A stretch of DNA of 26,104 bases from Clostridiales bacterium (lineage in GTDB: Bacteria; Bacillota; Clostridia; Oscillospirales; CAG-272). Positions within the stretch are counted from its first letter, which is position 1; each line of letters opens with the position of its first letter. The notes beneath the pieces were generated by a model that saw only the letters and a program-made list of their open reading frames with translations, had not been told where the DNA came from and did not search any database. Positions 24,054 through 26,104 of this stretch are shown piece after piece. The translations under genes were made by a program, and so were the position numbers. The stretch is from contig SFNW01000010.1 in assembly GCA_004554105.1 (NCBI GenBank), forward strand, positions 1 to 26,104. Direction: 5' to 3'.

Positions 24054-25247
24054 ATGCACAGTGTAAGAAAGCCAATCGTCGGCGAAAGCTATGACGTTAT
24101 CGTCATCGGCGGCGGCGTCGCGGGCGTCAGTGCGGCGGTCAGCGCGGCGCGCAGCGGCATGAAAACCATGCTGATGGAGAAGTTTACCGTGCTCGGCGGA
24201 CTTGCCACGGTCGGGCTTATCAACTGGTGGGAGCCGCTCTGCAACGCCGAGGGAAAAAAGCTGATTTCGGGCATTTCCGAGGAGATTCTGCGCCGCACAA
24301 TTGCGCACTGCATGAATCGCCTTGCGCCCGAATGGCAGAAGGAGGGCGTTTGGGAGCAGCAGACCGAAAAGCGCTTTGTCACGCACTTTTCGCCGACCGT
24401 CATGTCGCTTGTACTCACCGATATGCTTGTTGAGGCGGGGGTTGCGCTTCGCTTTGACACGCTGGCGACCTATCCCGAGGTCGAGGGAAATCGCGTAGTC
24501 GGCGTGAGTGCCGAAACGGTCAGCGGCACCGAGTATTATCCCTGCCGCGCCGTCATCGACGCGAGCGGCACTTGCTTAATGTTCGACCGCGCGGGCGCGC
24601 CCTGCCGCGACGGCGAGAATTTCATGTCGTTCTACTCGCACATTATGAAGTTCCAGCCCGATGTGACCTACAATATGCTCAAGGTGCGCGGCTGGCACGT
24701 CACCGGCGCGGGCATGACCGGACAGGGACAGCCCGAGGACTATCCGCTTACCGCGGGGACGAGCAGCGACGAGGTTACAAATTACTGCATCAAGGGGCAG
24801 ACGATGCTCTTTGACGAGGTCAAGCAGACCGACCCGCTTTCGCAGGAGATTATCGCGCTGCCGATGATGCCGCAGTTCCGCATGATTCGCCACATCGTCG
24901 GCGCATACGAGATGACGGCGGACGACCTTTACAAGCCGAAGGAGGATTCGGTCGGCACTTGCGGGTATTTCGGACACAAGGGCTACTGGTTTGAGATTCC
25001 GTACCGCGCACTGTATGTGCCGGGCTACCCGAACCTGTTTGCTGCGGGCAGAGTGATTTCCGCGCACGGCGACGCCTGGGATGCGACGCGCGTTATTCCG
25101 GTTGCCGCCGAGACCGGCGAGGTTGCAGGACGCGCCGCCGCCCTCGCTATCAAGAGCGGTGTCGACGCGGAAAAGGTCGATGTGCCGACGCTGCAGGGAA
25201 TCTTGCGCGAAAGCGGTTTCCGCATTCATTTTGACGACAAGCTGTAA
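24054..25247 (+). CDS. FAD-dependent oxidoreductase
   Basis: The 397-residue protein has an N-terminal dinucleotide-binding fold: DVIVIGGGVAGVSAAVSAARSG, with Glu42 as the likely ribose-binding acid. LGGLATVGLINWW follows, the pattern of the FAD_oxidored group. Near the C-terminus is the second FAD-contact segment, NLFAAGRVISAHGDAWDATRVIP. It has no signal peptide and acts in the cytoplasm. The substrate is unknown, and the LINWWEPLC segment next to the flavin is a candidate active-site feature. The ATG lies two bases after the peptidase stop with GAGGAGG inside the end of that gene, so the two are tightly coupled. That is odd for a cytoplasmic redox enzyme and a secreted peptidase. Confidence 0.88.
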   Translation: MHSVRKPIVGESYDVIVIGGGVAGVSAAVSAARSGMKTMLMEKFTVLGGLATVGLINWWEPLCNAEGKKLISGISEEILRRTIAHCMNRLAPEWQKEGVWEQQTEKRFVTHFSPTVMSLVLTDMLVEAGVALRFDTLATYPEVEGNRVVGVSAETVSGTEYYPCRAVIDASGTCLMFDRAGAPCRDGENFMSFYSHIMKFQPDVTYNMLKVRGWHVTGAGMTGQGQPEDYPLTAGTSSDEVTNYCIKGQTMLFDEVKQTDPLSQEIIALPMMPQFRMIRHIVGAYEMTADDLYKPKEDSVGTCGYFGHKGYWFEIPYRALYVPGYPNLFAAGRVISAHGDAWDATRVIPVAAETGEVAGRAAALAIKSGVDAEKVDVPTLQGILRESGFRIHFDDKL

Positions 25248-25250
25248 GTC

Positions 25251-25472
25251 ATGATTCGGCTCGGAAGATACCGCCACTTCAAGGGCGGCGAATATGAGGT
25301 CATCGGCGTGGCACGCCACTCCGAGACGCTTGAAGAAATGGTCGTCTACCGTGCGCTGTACGGTGAGGGCGGGCTTTGGGTGCGCCCTGCGTCGATGTGG
25401 GACGAGACGGTAGAGCGCGACGGCAAAACTTTTAAGCGCTTTACCTATATCGGAGGGACGGAAGAAGCATGA
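25251..25472 (+). CDS. DUF1653 family small protein
   Basis: The 73-residue protein reads GRYRHFKGGEYEVIGVARHSETLEEMVVYRALYG, then LWVRPASMW, which is the DUF1653 pattern. The family is small, cytoplasmic and of unknown function. The start lies three bases after the oxidoreductase stop codon and has no strong ribosome site of its own. The end overlaps the next gene by four bases (ATGA). Both features indicate one tightly packed transcript. Confidence 0.88.
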   Translation: MIRLGRYRHFKGGEYEVIGVARHSETLEEMVVYRALYGEGGLWVRPASMWDETVERDGKTFKRFTYIGGTEEA

Positions 25473-25873
25473 TTTCGGGGATTCATCATGTGGCGCTGAA
25501 ATGTCGCGGCAGTGCCGAATTTGAAAAGACGGTTGCATTTTACCGCGATTTGCTCGGACTGCCGATTCTTCGATGCTGGGGAGAGGGCAGGGACGCGGGC
25601 GTGATGCTTGACTGCGGCGGCGGACGGCTCGAGATTTTCGCCAACGCCGAGGATGTGCGCGGTGAGGGCGCGATTCGGCATATCGCCCTTGCGACCGACG
25701 ACCCCGACGCCTGTATCGAAGCCGTTTCCGCAGCAGGGTATACGGTTATTGAAGCGCCGCATGACATCGTCATTCCGTCGACGCCGCCGTTTCCCGCACG
25801 CATTGCGTTCTGCTACGGTCCCGTCGGCGAAAAAATTGAGTTTTTCTGCGAGAAGAAGAATCAGAACAACTGA
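25469..25873 (+). CDS. VOC (glyoxalase/dioxygenase superfamily) protein
   Basis: The 134-residue protein has two beta-alpha-beta-beta-beta units, the single-chain VOC fold. The four usual metal ligands can be placed at His7 (ISGIHHVALK), Glu55 (GGRLEIFAN), His71 (IRHIALATDD) and Glu124 (GEKIEFFCEK), so it is probably a metal enzyme of the glyoxalase I or epimerase/isomerase kind. AFYRDLLGLPI is typical of the first helix. The start overlaps the DUF1653 stop as ATGA, with GGAGGGACGG upstream. It is the last gene of the set before the transposase. The substrate is unknown. Confidence 0.9.
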   Translation: MISGIHHVALKCRGSAEFEKTVAFYRDLLGLPILRCWGEGRDAGVMLDCGGGRLEIFANAEDVRGEGAIRHIALATDDPDACIEAVSAAGYTVIEAPHDIVIPSTPPFPARIAFCYGPVGEKIEFFCEKKNQNN

Positions 25874-25902
25874 CATTTTAATTAAATGTTGAGGACAGCT
25901 GT

Positions 25903-26104
25903 ATGGAGCAATCTTTCCCCAAAAGAAAACCGACAAGGCTGAAAGATTATGATTACAGTTCTGATGGTGCGTATTTTATCACGATATGCACCAAAGACAG
26001 AAAATTGCTGTTTTCTCCCGTAGGGGCGGATTCCATATCCGCCCGAATGGTAGAAAAGACTTTTCTTGAAACAATTGCTCAATATCCGAATGTGGACGCT
26101 CCGA
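25903..26104 (+). CDS. REP-associated tyrosine transposase (RAYT), 5' part
   Basis: From the ATG at 25903, with GAGGAC before it, the frame is open to the window edge (67 codons). The start KRKPTRLKDYDYSSDGAYFI followed by TICTKDRKLLF is the signature of the Y1_Tnp/TnpA_REP family. These are single-copy HUH-type transposases thought to mobilise REP palindromes. The HxH and catalytic Tyr motifs would lie beyond the window. My hand count gives 86 G/C in 202 bases (43 percent), well below the flanking genes (for example 41 of 60 in 25561-25620), so the gene looks acquired. The LLFSPVGADSISARM stretch is encoded by a REP-like palindrome inserted between family-conserved parts. Confidence 0.85.
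   Translation, partial: MEQSFPKRKPTRLKDYDYSSDGAYFITICTKDRKLLFSPVGADSISARMVEKTFLETIAQYPNVDAP
26024..26044. repeat. REP-like palindrome inside the RAYT gene
   Basis: GGGCGGAT (26024-26031) and ATCCGCCC (26037-26044) form a perfect 8-bp stem with a five-base loop. It is a GC-rich island in an AT-rich gene, read in frame as GADSISA, and resembles the repeated extragenic palindromes of related clostridia. Confidence 0.6.

Noticed and set aside
25873..25889. ACATTT/AAATGT near-palindrome before the RAYT gene
   Set aside because: It is short and AT-rich with no GC core. It could be a transposon boundary but nothing in the window supports that.

Overview
The window looks like chromosomal DNA from a high-GC anaerobic, gut-type member of Bacillota (Clostridia). 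The reasons are strong GGAGG ribosome sites, several TTG starts, sigma-A-type promoters with 16-17 bp spacers, S-layer-homology (SLH) proteins, a lipobox lipoprotein and a solo ECF S component. The lineage is inferred, because no rRNA or marker gene is present. Almost all of it is coding, and no gene-free stretch exceeds 300 bases.

Bases 1-2910: the tail of a membrane protein gene runs left to right into a shared terminator. Facing it is a minus-strand set of lipoprotein, response regulator and histidine kinase. The response regulator is broken: a receiver start is joined, out of frame, to the end of an OmpR-type DNA-binding domain, while the kinase is intact.

Bases 2915-16206: a carbohydrate locus centred on an AraC-type regulator. 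Leftward from superimposed divergent promoters run a GH3 glycosidase, a predicted six-hairpin (alpha/alpha barrel) protein and a 1204-residue secreted protein. Rightward run the AraC gene and then a 1452-residue secreted paralogue. The two large proteins share one design: signal peptide, two or three copies of a beta-helix-like module of about 300 residues, a GH43-like five-bladed propeller, and three SLH repeats. Both GH43 domains seem to lack the middle catalytic Asp. The likely picture is surface proteins that bind or trim a glycan, plus cytoplasmic enzymes that finish the oligosaccharides. No sugar transporter lies inside the window.

Bases 16207-19808: a small DtxR-type metalloregulator with its own terminator, then a promoter and a three-gene operon. 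This operon encodes a LarA-family nickel-pincer racemase with every key residue at the same number as in lactate racemase, an ECF S component and a type-2 glycerate kinase. Together they suggest a hydroxyacid (perhaps glycerate) pathway.

Bases 19809-22500: galM-galT (class II), an aldose epimerase plus hexose-1-phosphate uridylyltransferase pair with its own promoter and terminator.

Bases 22501-26104: a consensus promoter drives a secreted trefoil-like/Big/C39-like cysteine peptidase. It is followed almost without gaps by an FAD oxidoreductase, a DUF1653 protein and a VOC protein. The window ends inside an AT-richer REP-associated (RAYT-type) transposase gene that carries a REP-like palindrome within its own reading frame.
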